NCBI GenBank assembly: GCA_947685225.1
Contig: CANTUV010000031.1
Coordinates: 67,127,001 to 67,191,000 of the forward strand
Direction of reading: 5' to 3'
DNA: 64,000 nt
Source: Garcia nutans
Lineage: Eukaryota; Streptophyta; Magnoliopsida; Malpighiales; Euphorbiaceae
A program made the position numbers and the translations under genes. The notes under the pieces are model-generated. The model was not told where the DNA came from. It did not search any database and saw only the letters and a program-made list of their open reading frames with translations. Of this stretch, positions 44,537 to 56,035 are shown piece after piece (position 1 is the stretch's first letter; every line of letters starts with the position of its first letter).

Positions 44537-46096
44537 TTAAGCTTCTTTTTCTTTCATATCTTCAATATCCCCATCTTGAAAGGATGATAAAACAAAATCT
44601 TCTTCCAATCCTTTTCCCACCATGAAGGTTGCCGGTGGTGGCACTCTTCCAAATTTAGGCAAAGGGTTATCTTTGGTATTGGGCTTATCCGGCTCGGGTA
44701 GCTTGCCACTATCAATCTGGTCTTGAATCTCATGCCTTAGACGAGCACATTTATCTGTTTCATACCCTCGCATTTGATGAAATTGACAGAAGGCCTCGGC
44801 ATTGAAGTTTGGTGGCAGTGGACTATGTAGAGGTCGAGGAGCTAATGGTTGTAACAACCCTTTCTTTTGAAGCTTGCTAAAAACCCAAGATAAAGGTTTC
44901 CCCAATTCTAAGAATTGTCTTTTATTCCCTTGACCGGTTACATTAACATCAACTTCTTTTTTTGTGCTTTGATTGTTAGGCTGGTTGTTCCCTTTCTCAT
45001 TCCTTCTTATTGAAAAGCGATTCTTCTCCCTTTCCCATTCTTCAATTTGTAGACCAGCTTGGAGAAGATCTTTGAAGTCCCTTATAAGGGTGTGAGACAT
45101 CCTTTCGCGAAGATTGGGCAGGACACCTCTCACGATCATCCTTATTTGATCAGATTCATCGGGCCTTTTCTTGAGCAAAACAGCCTTGTTTCTCCATCTC
45201 TTGACATAATCTACAAAATTCTCATTCGGTCTTTGCCTAATGGACTCCACTTCCATCAAGGTAACTTCCAACTCAACATTATATCCATATTGTTGGATGA
45301 AGGCTTTGTAAAGTAGATCCCAGCTCTTTTGTGTTTCATCATCTAAGGTATTGAACCAATTTTGGACAACAGGGTCCGATGAGAGCATAAAGTACCTTAG
45401 GGTTTGAGCCTTAGTAGCTTGAGCAGATTGCATGGCAGTGATATATTGCTTCACATGGAGATGAGGATTTCCGGTGCCATTGTACTTAGCAAAGGAAGGC
45501 ATCTTGAACTTATAAGGGACCTCATCATCTTGTTCAAATAACTTGTCAACTTCGGACATCTCTTCGGTTTTCAGCTTCTTCTCAAATTTCTTTTCTAAAT
45601 CAGCAATCATCTTTTCAACATCAGATGTCTCGGTCTTTTCAATAGTTGTTTTCTCGTCAGCCTTCGGTTCTTTCTTCTTTTCTTGAACCTCTTGGTAGTA
45701 TTGAGCCCAATCATCATCATCATCAATGACCACCTTTTCATCATCAAAAGCCATTTCATTAACTTTAGTCTTCCCTTTGTCCTTTGGTTTCTTAGTGCTA
45801 GCAGATGCCTCGGCATGATTCTCTAAGATTGCAGTCAATTGGTTCTTCATGGTCTCAGCTAGGGCCTCTTTAATTTCTTCCATCTTGGCATTGAGGGCTT
45901 CATCCATCATTCTTTGAATTTGTTCGGGATCCATTGTTTTTGGTGAGCAAGTGATTGAGTCGTTGCTAGATACTTCGTCTTCGGCGTAAGTCGGATTGTT
46001 GTAAGCTTTTGAACTTTCGTAATCCAGGGCTGTGAGCCATAAAGGATCAATGATATGAGATGCAAATGTATGCATGTATGTATGCACAAACCACAA
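44537..46096 (-). CDS. E4 gag polyprotein (Tat/Ogre type), intact open frame
   Basis: A continuous 519-codon frame; the likely true start is 45934 (MDPEQIQRMMDEALN), giving ~465 residues. An N-terminal charged, coiled-coil-like region rich in Glu/Lys is followed by the Tat gag core: FKMPSFAKYNGTGNPHLHVK, LRYFMLSSDPVVQNWFNTL, AFIQQYGYNVELEVTLMEVE, NENFVDYVKRWRNKA. The C-terminal motif FCQFHQMRGYETDKCARLRH is the Tat/Ogre zinc-finger-like box with tyrosine in place of the usual second histidine. It lies ~1.1 kb downstream of the LTR. Gag would form the particle and package element RNA. It is the only coding frame in E4, and the only uninterrupted retroelement gene in the window. Confidence 0.85.
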   Translation of the reverse strand: MWFVHTYMHTFASHIIDPLWLTALDYESSKAYNNPTYAEDEVSSNDSITCSPKTMDPEQIQRMMDEALNAKMEEIKEALAETMKNQLTAILENHAEASASTKKPKDKGKTKVNEMAFDDEKVVIDDDDDWAQYYQEVQEKKKEPKADEKTTIEKTETSDVEKMIADLEKKFEKKLKTEEMSEVDKLFEQDDEVPYKFKMPSFAKYNGTGNPHLHVKQYITAMQSAQATKAQTLRYFMLSSDPVVQNWFNTLDDETQKSWDLLYKAFIQQYGYNVELEVTLMEVESIRQRPNENFVDYVKRWRNKAVLLKKRPDESDQIRMIVRGVLPNLRERMSHTLIRDFKDLLQAGLQIEEWEREKNRFSIRRNEKGNNQPNNQSTKKEVDVNVTGQGNKRQFLELGKPLSWVFSKLQKKGLLQPLAPRPLHSPLPPNFNAEAFCQFHQMRGYETDKCARLRHEIQDQIDSGKLPEPDKPNTKDNPLPKFGRVPPPATFMVGKGLEEDFVLSSFQDGDIEDMKEKEA

Positions 46097-47082
46097 ACAA
46101 GGATAATTAGGACGTTCCTTCCAACCTTATATCATCCACACACGAATGGTGAGTCTCTTTTCCTAGGTATATGGTTAACAAAATACCAACATGGGGTATC
46201 TTGCTTTCGAATAATTCCCTCAGATGTTTCAACCAATAGTTATATTTTCAAAAATGGAAATCAATCCATGATAATTCCCATTAATTAGGTTTTAATCCAT
46301 TCAACCAACTTTTGGATTAAAACGAAATTGAGAGGTTTATTATAAATAGATTTCTTACTTGAAAAGGTAACTAATGATTCATGCCAAAAACAAGCCCATG
46401 ATTAATTTGTTCTTAGTGTAAACTAGGCCCACAATTGATTTTTGGTATTTCATAATTGACCTAAATATTTTTGCAAGCTCTTTGTAAAAAATAGTTGGGT
46501 GAAAATAGTTTTGTTTCTAAGCCCATTGTAAAAGATTTTAGAAAAATGGTTTTTGGGCTTAGTATTTGGGCCATGGGCCAAAGAATTTTTGATTTGTTTT
46601 TAGAAAAATTTTATGTCCAAAGACCATCTTAAAAAGTTTTGAAAATAGTTTTGGTCTTTTGGATTTTAAAGAAAGAAAAAATTTATTTTGAGCTTGCAAA
46701 TGTACTTGGGTCATATTAGAAAAAGAACAAACCAAATAAGCCATGATTTAAACCAAGATAAATCAACCATAGTCAAACAACATGCATATGGGGTAAAACC
46801 TAAGGAAAGTAACTAGGCCAATTACATGAGCTTTAGTCTTTGGGTAAAAAGGCTTAGGTTCCCATAGCAAGTATATACCAAACGGTACAAGGCTATGAGT
46901 GGTTATGCCATGCTCGATCTCCATACCTTGAGTGAAAGTATGGTATCCCTTACATAACATAACACCGGTAACACGGGCGTCCTAACTCACGCACACAATG
47001 CAATCTAATATGATGCAATGGATAATATCATTATAAGAAAGAATAGAATAATATAAAGACCAACGGAATCAACTTCTCTTAT
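46097..47082 (-). other. E4 leader between primer site and gag
   Basis: About 1 kb without a supported gene. Nothing beyond scattered A/T tracts is visible. Confidence 0.5.
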
Positions 47083-47099
47083 CCCCAGTGGAGTCGCCA
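47083..47099 (-). other. E4 primer binding site
   Basis: The minus strand reads TGGCGACTCCACTGGGG directly after the LTR end plus one base. This fits the tRNA-Arg-type site known in Ogre/Tat elements; the exact tRNA is inferred. Confidence 0.7.
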
Positions 47100-47100
47100 C

Positions 47101-49300
47101 TGTGAGCGGGGATTTTCGTCCCCACTCCCGGTGGAATGGTTCTTGCAACTTCGGCACTGTTTAGGCTCGGGGCCTTAGAGAACACGGACCTAAGTCTGGA
47201 GAAAATGGAGTCGCCACCCGGATGGGCCGGGAAAAAGAAAGGGGTGGATGACTCGATTCCTAAGGAATCCCCAACCCCCTAATGGGTTCGGAAAGTTGGG
47301 TACGTGTGGGGAAGGTGAGAAATGGCCCAGCACCCCCACAACGCCCGGTTCATTGGAACCGGTCTCCTTTACAGGTCTTAATATTATAAAATTCTTAAGT
47401 ATAATAACATTATCCATACTATACACAATAAAAGAAAGCATCATTATATTAAAATCAAAGCAATGTCAAAACAAAATAAAATAAATAAATGGACACCCAT
47501 CCAAGGATGGAAACATGTCCTTACATCACATGCCTAGATAGGACACCCACCAAAAAGTAGAAACATGCCCTTTACATAAGTTCTAAAATAGAAAAGAAAA
47601 TTAAATTACATGATGTTTAACTAATGAGGTACCCACCAAGTGGAAAACATACCTCTTACAACTTTTGGAAGTCTAAATTGATTGATAAAAGTAAATAATC
47701 ATCCATAATAAATAAATCATTCATTAAAAGTATTAACCAAAATATAAAACAAACATCCAGCCATGATAAATTAAATAAATCAAGTATTAAAATTAAATAA
47801 ATTAAAGCATAAGAAATAAATCAAGGTATAAATAAATATGAAATTGAATAAAACAAATAAAAGTTCAAGTATAGCTACTATTTCTATTTAGGGTTATTTA
47901 TCTCATGTGTTAAGGCTTTGGAAATTCTAAAGTTTAAGCTACTATGACTTTTTAGGTAATTAAAATAGATTAGGTTTTATGTTTTTTAAAGGTTAGCAAG
48001 TCACTTTGATTAAACCAATTAAGATTTGAATGATGAAATAATAAAACTTGAGTTTTGGACACTTTTGAAATATTTTTAATTCATGTTTTTAAAATAGTAA
48101 ATTGAGCTACTGTAGCTTTTTTGAGTTTTTTTTATGTTTTTATGTTTTTTATGTTTTAAAGGGTTTAAAGTTTAGAAAAAGTTAGGGTTTAAGGTTTTAA
48201 AGGGTTAGGGTTCATTATTTTAGGTTTAAAAGATGATTTTTGGATTTTAGGCTTTCAATTTGGGTTCTCGGCCAAAGTATTTAAATTAGAGTTTTAAATA
48301 GCAATTTGATATTTTATGAGATTTTATGAATTTAAACACATGGATTGAAGTTTTTATAAGTAGAAAATATGTTTTTTAAGGTTTTTTGAATGAAAAAGAA
48401 CCTAATTTAAAATTTTAATAGAAACAGAATTTTATTTTGATTTTGTTGAAAAATATGTTAAATTAAAGTTTAAAGATTTTTAAGAAGAAAAAATAACAAT
48501 TTTGAGTCCTTTTAGAAAAGAAAGTCACGTTTTTAATGTTCTAATCTTGGAAAAATTAAGTTAAAGCTCTAAGATTTTGATTTTAAAAAAAAAACTTAAA
48601 TTTTATAGATTTGGCTATTGTAAAACATAAATCAAAAGAATTAAAACATACCTTCTTTTGTTGATTCTCCAAAAAATAACTCTTCTTGGATGAACTAGCT
48701 CCAAAGACAAGCTTTGATTGCCTCCTCCTTTCTGTTTCTGCCGTGCTACTGCTGCTATTAATATCCTGAATTGAGTTTTTCCTTTTCCTTCCTTGATTTG
48801 GTTTCAAATCCTAAAGTCACTATGTATTTTTTCCCCCTTTGATTTGGTTTAATTGGTCCTTATTTATAGTGGTTTTTAGGTTGTTTATTCCTAATTAATT
48901 AAGGTAAGTAATAATAAAAAAAAAGAAATTAAAACCTAATTGGATTAGAATTCTAAAAATTGCACCAGAAAAATTTGCGCTGGCGAAAATTCTGGCGATG
49001 GACCCATGGGCGTGCCAGCCCGCAGGAATTTCCTGCGGGAGGTTATTTCGCCCGCAGGCCTGAGGGCGAGTTGCTGCTGGCCCGACGGGCCCGAGCGATC
49101 ACTTTTTGCTGCCGATTTTTTTTCCGACTCCGATTTTTATTTTTATTTTTATTTTCATTTTCATTTTTTATTAATAAAAATTAAATACTAAGGTAAAATT
49201 TATTTAATAAAAATTATTTTGGACCAATTAAACAATAAAAATCATTTTAGACTAAATAAAGCATATTGGATTGGATTGGGTCAAAAATTAAGGGTCTACA
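47101..49300 (-). repeat. E4 5' LTR, 2,200 bp
   Basis: Element sense: TGTAGACCCTTAATTTTTGA ... CCCCGCTCACA. It contains AACCCTAA-type teloboxes (48180-48230) and a GC-rich segment near 48960-49110, akin to 25250-25350 of the other Tat LTR. Confidence 0.9.
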
Positions 49301-49305
49301 ATTAT

Positions 49306-49560
49306 ATCCTTTGTCACACAATTGACTAACACTTAGCAAATTATGTTTTAATCCATCAATTAGCCACACATCATTAATTAAATTTTTACCAAGCATACCA
49401 ATAGAACCAATGCCTATAATTTTTCCTTTAGTATTATTTCCAAATTTCACATTACTTCCTTGCTTGTAAGTAAAGGTTGTGAAATGTTTTGCATTAACAG
49501 TCATGTTCCTTGAACATCCACTATTCATATGCCAAACAATTTCTTTGGCAGTAAACTTTA
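49306..49560 (-). pseudogene. E5 protease
   Basis: Copia protease block HMNSGCSRNMTVNAKHFTTF followed by VKFGNNTKGKIIGIGSIG and the LKHNLLSVSQLCDKGYN end. The catalytic aspartate of D-S-G is asparagine here, so the enzyme is dead. E4 begins directly after the LSVSQLCDKGYN block. Confidence 0.82.
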
Positions 49561-51634
49561 GACATACCTACAAGAGAATAAGGTTTATCTTCTTTTAGGT
49601 ACCCAAATGAACTTGGGTCCTTGGGGGTTAGTTATAAAAGGATCTTCTAGTTTGAGGTAAGCCTTCCTAATGTAAAAAAATGTACTTTTATGGCCAAATT
49701 TCATACAATATTGGCACTGATACATATATTTTATGTTTTTGCATCCTTTTTCTATTAAACCTTGAAGAATTAAATTGACAATCACAAGTGTGTGTGGGAT
49801 AGAATTGTTTATGTGCATACTTGTGGTTATGTTCTTGCCTTGTGTACATGTATGCATAATTTGCTCTTAAAACCTTAGTTCTAGAGCCTAGTGTAGTCTT
49901 TTTAGGGTTTTTTTGGCTTGGTGTATGCATTTGTATTCTTTACAACTTCAACACTAGAGGTTTAAATTGTAGATGTTTTTACAAATATTGGTGTACTGGA
50001 TGAAGTGGTAAAAGAGCCATCAAACCCTAAGCCATACTTGGAGGAAGGTGACCTTTGGACACTAATCAATGTATCCAGGGCTTCCTTACCTTTGTGAAAC
50101 TTTGAAATATAATTCTTTAGTTCATTTATTTCTTCTCTCAAATTGTTATTTTCCTTGATTACCTTTCTAAGCTATGTGAATTTCTAGACATTTCATCAAT
50201 GGATTTCAACAATTGTTCATTTGAGGTCTTTAATTCTAAAGTAGAATTTTTTAAAGAAACAAAATCCTTTTCCAGCTTAGAGTATTTTTTTATAGGACTT
50301 CATCTTAGAAAAATATTTTTGGACTCTTAGGTTCATATGCTCTACTAATTCACTATCATCTAAAGCATCGTCAACATTTTCACTATATGCATTCAAGTTC
50401 ACCCATGTGGCTTTGAGAGATTTCTTCTTCTTCTTGTCCCATTTCATTTTGTTCTTAATTTTGAAGCAATTCATTTTGATGTGACCCAGATTGCCATATT
50501 CATAACATTTTACTTCATTTTTCTTCTCCATATCTTTGAAATAGAATTTGGAGGAATTGCCTTTTGCTTATAATCTCCTCTTTCTTTTCCATTCACTTAC
50601 TCTTCTAGATAGCATGGCCATTTCTTCATCACCATCTCTATCTTCTTAACTTGAGCTCTCAACTTCTTTAGTGACTTTGAGAGCTATTGCTTTCCTCTTG
50701 TCTTTCTCATCTTTGTCATCTTCCTTTTCGGCATGCAATTCAAAGGTAAGAAGTTTTTCAATTAGCTCATCGGTCATTATTGTGCTAAGATCATGAGTTT
50801 CTTCAATTGAAGAAACCTTTGATTCAAAGTTCTTCTTTGCTCTAAGTGCTCTCAATATTTTGCGATTGGCATCACCTTGATTATTGATTTTCCATATTTC
50901 TTTTAAGTCATTGACAATAGCGAGAAACCGATTTGTCATCTCGGTGACATTTTCGTTTGGCTTCATTTTGAAAAGTTCATACTCATGGACAAGTATTTGA
51001 GTCTTGGTAAACCTCACTTGGGTAGTTCCCTCATAATAATTCTCAAGAGTTTTCCAAATGCTATGTGCACAAGTAAGATGTTGGATTCTTCCAACTTTTT
51101 CTCTAGACAAAGAATTCACCAAGATGGAGGTTGCTCTAATTTCTTGTAGTGAGCCTTTTATGGAGCATTGGTCCATATGTTTCCAGAAAGAGGCACTTGA
51201 ACACCAACAACTTTATGAGTTGAAGGTTTTCACTCATTTTGAACACATTTCCAAAGCTCAATTCCCTCACTAATAATTCTCAAGAGTTTTCCAAATGCTA
51301 TGTGCACAAGTAAGATGTTGGATTCTTCCAACTTTTTCTCTAGACAAGGAATTCACCAAGATGGAGGTTGCTCTAATTTCTTGTAGTGAGCCTTTTATGG
51401 AGCATTGGTCCATATGTTTTTAGAAAGAGGCACTTGAACACCATCAACTTTATGAGTTGAAGGTTTTCACTCATTTTGCACACATTTCCGAAGCTCAATT
51501 CCCTCACTATCAAGAAACAAATACATCTTGTACTTCTGATAAGATTAATCTGTTCCATCGAAGTAAGGTCTTAGATAAGAATTGACATTTCTATTTGATT
51601 GAGCAATGAAGGTAGATGGAGAAGTGGCTGCCAT
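49560..51634 (-). pseudogene. E5 gag (UBN2 type) and zinc knuckle
   Basis: Start at 51634 (MAATSPSTFIAQSNRN). The UBN2 gag domain spans 51176-50646: TSILVNSLSREKVGRIQHL, IWKTLENYYEGTTQVRFTK, HEYELFKMKPNENVTEM, LRALRAKKNFESKVSSIEE. The zinc knuckle near 50500 reads CYEYGNLGHIKMNC, where the second cysteine is tyrosine. A stop lies at ~51547 and others follow. The segment 51034-51270 is duplicated in tandem (51271-51507), inside the gag domain. Confidence 0.82.
51034..51507 (-). repeat. 237 bp tandem duplication within Copia gag
   Basis: Two adjacent copies, offset exactly 237 bp, differing at only a handful of positions. The period is a multiple of three, so the frame is kept. Confidence 0.9.
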
Positions 51635-51675
51635 TATGGATCAAATTTTACAATTAAGCTTCTTGAAATTTTGAG

Positions 51676-51687
51676 GCTCTGATACTA
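51676..51687 (-). other. E5 primer binding site
   Basis: The minus strand reads TAGTATCAGAGC, one mismatch from the tRNA-iMet site TGGTATCAGAGC, two bases inside the LTR. Confidence 0.8.
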
Positions 51688-52165
51688 ATTGATATCCCAA
51701 GATAACAACAAAGAGGGGGGTGAATTAGTTGTTTAGAAGAAGTGATGGTAAATTAAAAATTTTAAATCAAAGAAAGCAAGAGAAGAGTAGAGTATAGAAG
51801 AACAAATAGAAAGAGTTTATGGTGGTTTGGATTACCTCAATCCTACATCCACTTCCTTAACAACTTGTTAAGGTACCACGAATCTTGAGTTTTTATAAGC
51901 TCAACTCTAATTTGGTATTTTTTATAAATTCGCACTGAACTTTTACAAGGCTTGAGTATCTTCCTCATAACCCCAACAAGAGTTTCCCTAGGCTCACTCT
52001 AAAAGGTAAGTGTTTCAAAGCTCACACTCAAACTTACAATGGTATTTAATGCTCACACCCAACACTTAAACAAGTACAAAGAGAATATTAATGTAAAGAA
52101 ACAAAAATTATTGATCTTGGTTATTAAAAGAAACTTTTCTCACCTGTAATTGAAGTTTCTTGGGG

Positions 52166-52173
52166 TATTTATA
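52166..52173 (-). promoter_or_regulatory. E5 LTR TATA box
   Basis: The minus strand reads GGCTATAAATACCCC, a strong plant TATA context, ~120 bp downstream of the paired-motif array. Confidence 0.7.
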
Positions 52174-52289
52174 GCCAACATAGGTCCAACCAGTCGTTAC
52201 TCATAATATTTAAGTGGGTTTTTATCCTCTTTGGCTAGCTATTACAAGAATAATATGTCTAGCTCAGGTTGCAGTTGTCCAAGCATGAT

Positions 52290-52935
52290 AAATGGTCACT
52301 CATGAACTTAGGGCGATATCCTGTTGATTATGGATGGTCACTCCATTTGAAAGTTTTCCAACGGTCATCTGTTAGCGCTCAGATATAGATTTTTTTCCCA
52401 TCATATGCCAACCTGTAGTTGTTGAGACGGTCGCTCAGAGGCCAGGGACAGTCGCCCTTTTCATATTTTAAATATCCTCTTTTAACGACTATTCTACGTG
52501 TTATAGATTTATTTGACAAAGGAATTACCGCCAAAATACGAAAGGTGAGATCGTCCTTCTTCTGAATAGCGATTGAATTAGTTGACTCGCGTCGAACTTC
52601 TGAGCGCACTCTAGACCACGAATCCTACTGCCAATGTTTGTGATTTCAGCTTTAAGATATATGGATGGTCGCTAAGATTCAAGGACAGTCGCGATGTTTT
52701 AACATATGACCATTCTTCTCACCGCCCCTGTCACCGCGTTCTCTACTGTAAGTGTTGAAACGTTTACTACTTGAGGTACTGTCATCCATATTGGTTGATG
52801 GTCGCGGATTACATGATAGGGATCGTTCTTGATGTCGAACTTCTTAATGCGAGCACTACTGTGACTTTATTTCTTTTTCAAAGCATCAAGGGCCATCGTC
52901 TAAGGCTTGAGGACGACTGTTATATGTCTCATGTT
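52290..52935 (-). repeat. Paired GCGAC motif array in Copia LTR
   Basis: On the minus strand five units have two GCGAC/ACGAC-like cores about 20 bases apart, for example GCGACTGTCC then GCGACCATCC (52660-52692), GCGACTGTCC then GCGACCGTC (52427-52455), plus three diverged pairs near 52290-52325, 52796-52835 and 52890-52920. Unlike the Athila arrays, the two halves are direct rather than inverted. Confidence 0.6.
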
Positions 52936-53043
52936 CTGGCAATTTTTCATACTACATTCCTGCATCAAGAATCTTAAAAATCATATCAAATATAATATTT
53001 AATTTGAGTGCTAAAGATCAAAATAGAGGTTATTTGGCTAACA

Positions 53044-53990
53044 GTCCCTAAACCCTAAAAGAATTAATTGTAATTTTATGAAAAAATTAAAAAATTAATT
53101 TTAATATTATCCCTAAAGTCTAAAAAATTAATTATAATTTCAAGAGAAATTAAAAATTAAAAAATTAATTTTAATATTCTCTATAAAACTTAAAAAACTA
53201 AATATAAGTTTATGAAAAAAATTAAAAATAAATAAAATAAATACTTTAATGTCATCCTTAAACCCTACACCCTAAAACAATTAATTAAAAGTTTATAAAA
53301 AATTAAAATAAATAAATTTAATGTTGTCCCTAAACCCTAAAAAGATTAATTATAAATTTATGAAAATAATTAAATAATTAAAAAATTAATTTTAATGTTA
53401 TACCTAAACCCTAAAAAAATTAATTTTAAGTTGACGAAAAATTAATTAATAAAAAATATTTTTAGTGTTATCCCTAAACCCTAAAAAATTAATTATCAAG
53501 TTATGAAAAAAATTTAAAAATAAAAATAAAATCAATAATTTTAATGCTATCCCTAAACACTAAAAAAATTAATTATAAGTTTATAAAAAAATTAAAAATT
53601 AAATTTTAATATTATCTCTAAATCCTAAAAAAATTATTTATAAGTTTATGAAAAAATAAAAAATTAGAAAATAAATTTTAATGATATCTCTAAATCGTAA
53701 AAAAAATTAATTATAAGTTCAATAATATCTTAAAAATTAAAAAACTAATTTTAATCTTATCCCTATATCCTAAAAAAATTAATTACAACTTTATGAAAAT
53801 AAATAAATAATATAATAATTTTAATGTTATCCCTAAACCTTAAAAAAATTAACTATGAGTTTATGAAAAAAATAAAAAAAAATTAATTTTAATGTTATCC
53901 CTAAACACTAAATAATAATTATAAGTTCATTAAAACATTAATTTTAACATTCATCCCTAAGCTCTAAACCTAAAAATTAATTATAAGTTT
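53044..53990. repeat. AT-rich minisatellite with telobox-like CCCTAAACCCTAAA
   Basis: About 12 copies of a ~70-80 bp unit: ATCCCTAAACCCTAAAAAATTAATT... then TATAAGTTTATGAAAAAAATT and AAAAATTAATTTTAATGTT. Most units contain CCCTAAA once or twice, the plant telomere word. It abuts the Copia LTR. Confidence 0.85.
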
Positions 53991-55111
53991 ATGAATAATA
54001 CAATAATTGCAACACATAACAAATATATATATGTGTGTGTGTGAGTGTGTGTGTAAAAATAATAGATTATACATAATAAATAAATAAATATAAGTTCTAA
54101 ATACCTTTATGTCCTTCCAAATTTGATAAAAAAATTTTGAAAAAAAAAGTAATTTATAACATGCAACAATTTAATTATAAATTTATTAAAAAAATTTAAA
54201 AAAATTCAAGGTTAATATAGAATTTATTATGAGAGAGATTGTTTGTAATAGAGATGATATTTATTTTTGGTGGTAGTTCGAGAAAGATTTAATTTAGTAG
54301 AGTGAATGAATAATATTTTGTAGAGAGTGAATTTGAATTATTGAGATAGAATGAAGAGAAGATAAAAAAAAATGAGAGTTTATAGTGAGGGATTGTATGA
54401 GGATAATGTGTTGAGATGATTTGTTTGAGTAATTGGGATAGTAATATAGAGGAAGATGAAAAATGGGGAGAATGAATTTGAAGATGAAAAATGAGAGTAA
54501 AATGGGCATATTTATTAAGTGAAAGATACTATGTGGGAGAATTGTTAGGATATTAAATAAAAAAATTATAATTATTATTTTAAAAAATAAGCTTTCAAAT
54601 TCTGGAAAAAAAAATTCAAATTAAAGTTTGTTGGCTGATTGACGTCTCTATGTCTCGACAGAGAGACATGCATATTCCCATGCCATGTGGGAATATGCAG
54701 ATTCATTAAAATTGAAACTTATAGTTTCGGTTCCAATGAATTAAAAAAAATCATAAAACTGAAATTTGGTTTGCGGAAAAAAATAAAAAATAAAGCATCA
54801 AATCGAAAGTCATACTCTCGTAGATCGATAATAATGAGAGCAAGTCCCACATTCTGGCAAATTTTGAGACTTGCTCCCACAATTTGGTAAAAACCTCTTC
54901 ATTCCTAAAGGCCATTGTGTCAATTTGCCTAACTAATATTTTTAGGGAGAGATAAGATCCAGCTGAATACTCATGAAAAAATTCTCTTCAGAGTACAAGA
55001 ATTTTTAGGAGTTTGTGTTATATATATATATATAATTTTTAATTATATATATCTTACTAATTAATTACTTAATATATATAAATTATTTATATCTTTTTTT
55101 CTATTTTTCAG
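53991..55111. other. AT-rich noncoding stretch with one strong hairpin
   Basis: No gene. A (TG)n patch lies at 54031-54054. At 54670-54698 an 11 bp perfect stem GCATATTCCCA / TGGGAATATGC with a 7 base loop is visible. Confidence 0.5.
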
Positions 55112-56035
55112 AAAAGTATTAGTGACTAGAAGGAGATGATGGAGTATATAAGGCAATCTAGAGTAAGATTGCAGGTAATCAATACAACAAGACTTTACAT
55201 AACTAGCAGTAAGCAAAACGAAGGCCTACCTATATTCCTGAAGATGTATAGGATAGGTGGCAAGCACACTGGAGATCTAAAGGGTGGCTTACACATTTTC
55301 GGTATTGCATTGAGCAACAAGAGGAGTGAGATTGGTGGAGCTAGGACCGGAATAGCATAGCATACAGGCAGTTCCAAATATACTGCGGAGCATGCTTTAC
55401 AAATGGTAATTAATTATTATTTTTAAAATGTTTAAATTTTATCAATTTTTTAAGAATTTCATTTATATAACTGATAATAATTATTATGTTTTAGACTAAG
55501 AAGTTGCATCGGGCTCCAACTTCATTGGAGTTATTCAAGAAATTGCATACAAAGAAGGATGGCAGTTTAGCTGATGTGACGCCCAAGTAATAATTGTAAA
55601 GTCTCTGAAATTAAAATATTTACATATATGTCATTAATTTTTTTTATTATTATTTACTTACTTTCAATTTTAATTAAATATATGTACTGCATAATATTGG
55701 ATCGAGTTGAGAGTCTAGTGGCTACAACTTCTTAGTAACAGGTGCAGGGTTTATTAGAGCCATCAGTTTTCGATATAAATGCTTTATATTTGGAGGCAAT
55801 AAGAGGGACAAATAAAAGATGGATATATGGTTTATGTTCCCATTAAATGAATTTATTTGGGAGATGGTAGAAGTCCAAGCAAAAGCCCAAGTAGGTAATA
55901 TGCTTTGACAGGTTGCGAAGGATTGTTGATTATTTAAACAAAAGCGTAAGGAGTTTTGTAGAGCAAAAAATGAGTGTCGCCAGATGATAGAGAGATAGAT
56001 GACGAATTTGATGGCTCATCTTCAAGACTAGCTAA
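55112..56035 (+). pseudogene. CACTA (En/Spm) TNP/Transposase_24-like gene, degenerate
   Basis: Exon 1 (55112-55405) shows PTYIPEDV, WQAHWRSKGW, then in another frame NKRSEIGGARTGIA and HTGSSKYTAEHALQM, ending at a GT donor (55406). After a ~90 bp intron ending TTTTAG (55494), exon 2 (55495-55589) reads LHRAPTSLELFKKLHTKKDG. A third segment near 55700-55850 has VESLVATTS, INALYLEAIRG and RWIYGL. These match the order of the plant Ptta/En/Spm protein family (HTGGS...ELF..TH.KKDG...G.G). Stops and frameshifts show it is dead. Accompanied by a CACTA terminus at 56825. Confidence 0.75.

Larger units (their letters stand above)
40307..49300 (-). mobile_element. E4: gag-only Tat/Ogre-like element nested in Copia
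   Basis: Minus-strand element with 5' LTR 47101-49300, primer site 47083-47099, a single gag ORF (44537-46096), a long noncoding part, tandem hairpin units (41466-42122), polypurine tract (41292-41305) and a 5'-truncated 3' LTR (40307-41259). The duplication ATTAT is found at 40302-40306 and 49301-49305. No protease, RT or integrase remains, so it must move with proteins from elsewhere; it resembles the terminal-repeat-gag class of non-autonomous elements. Confidence 0.9.
38885..53043 (-). mobile_element. E5: Copia element, truncated and interrupted
   Basis: Minus-strand Ty1/Copia: 5' LTR 51690-53043, tRNA-iMet-type primer site 51676-51687, gag, zinc knuckle, protease, integrase, and the first residues of RT (DELNQFERNKVWE...IIGCKWVY) ending at 38885, where a Tat LTR begins. 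Domain order PR-INT-RT is Copia's. The RT opening wording recalls the SIRE/Maximus lineage but is too short for a firm call. E4 has inserted between protease and integrase. Confidence 0.85.
51690..53043 (-). repeat. E5 5' LTR, 1,354 bp
   Basis: Element sense begins TGTTAGCCAAATAACC and ends TGGGATATCA. It contains a paired-motif array (52290-52935) followed by a TATA box. Confidence 0.85.

Noticed and set aside
54670..54698. microRNA precursor
   Set aside because: An 11 bp stem with a 7 base loop is too short for a plant pre-miRNA.
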